DNA from: Bacillota bacterium
GTDB lineage: Bacteria > Bacillota > Bacilli > Alicyclobacillales > Alicyclobacillaceae
Assembly (NCBI GenBank): GCA_021820805.1
Contig: JAKADF010000055.1
Coordinates: 1-6,848, forward strand
Length of the DNA stretch: 6,848 bases
Direction: 5' to 3'
Made by a program: the position numbers and the translations under genes. Positions 5,117 to 6,848 of this stretch are shown here, piece after piece. The notes under the pieces are model-generated. The model worked only from the letters and a program-made list of their open reading frames with translations, ran no database searches and was not told the origin of the DNA. The stretch's first letter is position 1. The number at the start of each line of letters is the position of its first letter.

Positions 5117-5935
5117 ATGATTCGACAAGTACAGATTGTTCGCCCAAGGCGTGCCAAAATGAATCTGGGATCCCTTGGCATCAATGTGATTCACAATAGC
5201 CGCCCTTGGGTCGCGGCATGGTGGTCCTGTGCCCTTCCTGGGTTTGGCCATATTTACTTAGGTATGTATACAAAGGGCTTTCTTCTTATGTCTGGAGAGA
5301 TTGGGTTCAATGTGCTTGGGCATATCAATCTTGCCATCTACTATACATTCTGGGGACAATTTCAGAGAGCAAATCAAGTGCTTAACTATGACTGGTCTAC
5401 ATTATATTGTGCAATATTTGTTTTTTCCATTTGGGATTCTTATCGTGTAGCAATTGAAATCAACAAACTCTCATGGTTAGAATCCAAACAAGAAGTCAGG
5501 GAATTCAGGCAGAATTCCGTAAAGGAAATAGATTCAAATAGTTTAGATAAACGTGTGCCTTGGCTTGGCGGACTCTGGTCCGTTATGTTTACAGGACTTG
5601 GCCACATTTACTGTCACAAGATTGTGTCTGGGTTTATATTACTTGGTTGGACAGTAGTCGTGTCATATCAATCGAAATTACCCCACATCCTTATGTATTC
5701 GCTCACAGGACAGTTCAACCATATACCAGAACTCAATATCAATTATCAGTGGTTCCTCTTTTTCCCATCGATTTATTTCTTTGGTATATATGACGCGTAT
5801 GAACAAACTGTAACTGCCAATCAACTTTTCAAAGAAGAACAAATATATTACCTGCAAAATAAATACGGGAATCATCCGATCCGCTTTTTAACGAAAGACC
5901 CCAGTTTAAGAGCAGCCAGTAACAGAATGAAATAA
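5117..5935 (+). CDS. multi-pass membrane protein made of two tandem repeat units, 272 aa
   Basis: I do not recognise a named family. The protein is an internal duplication with a period of about 118 residues. Unit 1 (about 29-117) has PW (30-31), PGFGHIY (41-47), GFLL (54-57), WGQF (79-82), NYDW (90-93) and FSIWDSY (103-109). Unit 2 (about 147-236) has PW (148-149), TGLGHIY (159-165), GFILL (172-176), TGQF (197-200), NYQW (209-212) and FGIYDAY (222-228). Each unit appears to contain three hydrophobic segments. The G-x-GHxY core with a following glycine recalls TM2-like small membrane domains, without proof of kinship. A basic N terminus (residues 3-15) and a charged linker and tail would face the cytoplasm. 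Ribosome binding site GAGGG at 5107-5111 supports ATG 5117 over the in-frame Met15. It has its own promoter and ends before a strong terminator, so it is monocistronic. Confidence 0.75.
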   Translation: MIRQVQIVRPRRAKMNLGSLGINVIHNSRPWVAAWWSCALPGFGHIYLGMYTKGFLLMSGEIGFNVLGHINLAIYYTFWGQFQRANQVLNYDWSTLYCAIFVFSIWDSYRVAIEINKLSWLESKQEVREFRQNSVKEIDSNSLDKRVPWLGGLWSVMFTGLGHIYCHKIVSGFILLGWTVVVSYQSKLPHILMYSLTGQFNHIPELNINYQWFLFFPSIYFFGIYDAYEQTVTANQLFKEEQIYYLQNKYGNHPIRFLTKDPSLRAASNRMK

Positions 5936-5943
5936 ATCAATAG

Positions 5944-5978
5944 AAAAAGGGCGCGCAAACCAGAGCGCACCCTTTTTT
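5944..5978 (-). terminator. bidirectional rho-independent terminator
   Basis: AAAAAGGG (5944-5951) pairs with CCCTTTTT (5970-5977), and GCGC (5953-5956) with GCGC (5965-5968), around an 8-nt loop. The C-A mismatch at 5952/5969 on the plus strand becomes a G-U pair on the minus strand, so the hairpin is perfect for the aldehyde dehydrogenase transcript. The run of T at 5973-5978 serves the plus-strand gene ending at 5935, and the A-run serves the minus strand. Confidence 0.9.
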
Positions 5979-5998
5979 GTAACCATTATTTTGTGCGC

Positions 5999-6848
5999 TT
6001 ACGCCTCATCTGCCTCTTTAACATCAATCTGGGCACGTTGCAACGTTCCACTATAATCGACATATAAAGTTTTCCATTCGGTAAACACATCAAGTGCGGC
6101 TTGGCCCGAGTCCCGATGACCGTTGCCTGTTCCTTTTGATCCGCCAAATGGAAGATGAATCTCTGCACCAGTTGTGCCTGCGTTTACATAGACGATGCCA
6201 GTATCGAGATCTTGCATAGCTGCAAACACACGATTCACATTTTGCGTGAAAATAGAGCTAGATAAACCATAAGCCACGCTATTATTTACTTCAATGGCTT
6301 CCTCAAAGCTGTCAACGGGAATGACAGATATAACAGGACCGAAAATTTCTTCTAGCGAAATTCTCATATTCCACGCTACATCCGTAAACACCGTTGGCTC
6401 GTAATAGTTGCCGCCGGGCAAATCTGGATGGTTATAAATGTGCCCTCCGCACAAGAGTTTTGCACCTTCCTTGGCGCCGATTTTGACATACTCGTCAACC
6501 TTTTCAAGGCTCTTTGCATTGATAACCGGGCCTACCTGAATGGACTCATCAAGCCCGTTACCAATTGTTAAAGTCTCAATTCTCCTTAGTAATTCCTGTT
6601 CAAGCGTTTCTTTGACATCCCGGTGTACAATAACGCGGCTGGTAGCCGTGCAGCGCTGACCAGTTGTCCCGAAGGCGCCCCACAAAATTGCATCAACAGC
6701 AAGATTTAAATTTGCATCATCCATAACAATAACCGCATTTTTGCCGCCCATTTCCAAGGAAACTCGCTTTAACAGTGCTCCAGCCTTGCTTGCAATCGTC
6801 TTACCTACTTCATTCGATCCGGTAAACGAAATTACCTTAATATCAGGA
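5999..6848 (-). CDS. gabD: NAD(P)-dependent aldehyde dehydrogenase, probable succinate-semialdehyde dehydrogenase (N-terminal part outside window)
   Basis: This is the C-terminal 282 residues of an ALDH superfamily enzyme; about 200 N-terminal residues lie beyond the window. The frame is open from the window edge, and the TTG at 6757 is an internal leucine codon. Landmarks by fragment residue are FTGSNEVG (8-15, cofactor binding), LEMGGKN with catalytic base E32, GQRC with nucleophile C66 (the usual 34-residue spacing), EEIFGP (166-171, ribose contact) and PFGGSKGTGNGHRDSG (233-248). Next to gabT and gabR, the likely reaction is succinic semialdehyde to succinate. The GAEIHLPFGG and VDYSGTLQRAQ endings look more like ALDH7/ketoglutarate-semialdehyde-type enzymes than classical E. 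coli GabD, so the substrate rests on context. It runs toward the strong terminator at 5944-5978. Its promoter is not in view. Confidence 0.82.
   Translation of the reverse strand, partial: PDIKVISFTGSNEVGKTIASKAGALLKRVSLEMGGKNAVIVMDDANLNLAVDAILWGAFGTTGQRCTATSRVIVHRDVKETLEQELLRRIETLTIGNGLDESIQVGPVINAKSLEKVDEYVKIGAKEGAKLLCGGHIYNHPDLPGGNYYEPTVFTDVAWNMRISLEEIFGPVISVIPVDSFEEAIEVNNSVAYGLSSSIFTQNVNRVFAAMQDLDTGIVYVNAGTTGAEIHLPFGGSKGTGNGHRDSGQAALDVFTEWKTLYVDYSGTLQRAQIDVKEADEA

Noticed and set aside
1..6848. tRNA, rRNA, CRISPR array, transposase or attachment site
   Set aside because: No cloverleaf, regular spaced repeats, transposase motifs or flanking target duplications were seen on either strand by reading.

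Overview
The window reads as chromosomal DNA of a low-to-moderate GC Firmicute of the Bacillales type. The reasons are strong purine-rich ribosome binding sites, U-tract terminators, an AzlCD pair, and a sigma-54 enhancer-binding protein sitting divergently beside a GABA aminotransferase, a layout reported for the gab clusters of the Bacillus cereus/thuringiensis group. The species cannot be named from sequence alone.

Layout. (1) 1-946, plus strand: the 3' part of azlC and a complete azlD, overlapping by ATGA, encoding a two-component branched-chain amino acid exporter. (2) 947-1535: a convergent intergenic gap, an unrecognised 79-residue membrane protein on the minus strand, and a long hairpin at 1410-1464 lying 3' of gabT. 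(3) 1536-4419: gabT (minus) and a PAS-AAA+-Fis activator, here called gabR (plus), divergent around a 241-bp regulatory region. That region holds a full-consensus sigma-54 -24/-12 element aimed at gabT, a TATAAT box aimed at gabR and two perfect palindromes. (4) 4420-5935: a GC-rich hairpin spacer and two unrecognised divergent membrane-protein genes. One has a glycine-rich membrane hairpin; the other is a clear internal duplication with a period of about 118 residues. (5) 5944-6848: a terminator and the C-terminal 282 residues of an aldehyde dehydrogenase on the minus strand, probably gabD, running off the window.

How the genes work together. GabT moves the amino group of GABA to 2-oxoglutarate, giving succinic semialdehyde and glutamate. 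The aldehyde dehydrogenase would oxidise the semialdehyde to succinate for the TCA cycle. The PAS domain of the activator probably senses GABA or a catabolite, and its AAA+ domain remodels sigma-54 RNA polymerase at the gabT promoter. The two membrane-protein genes between gabR and the dehydrogenase have no visible link to GABA metabolism and interrupt the cluster. The most rewarding items are the complete sigma-54 control region, the GGFTGA form of the activator's sigma-54 contact loop, and the duplicated membrane protein behind an operator-like palindrome.
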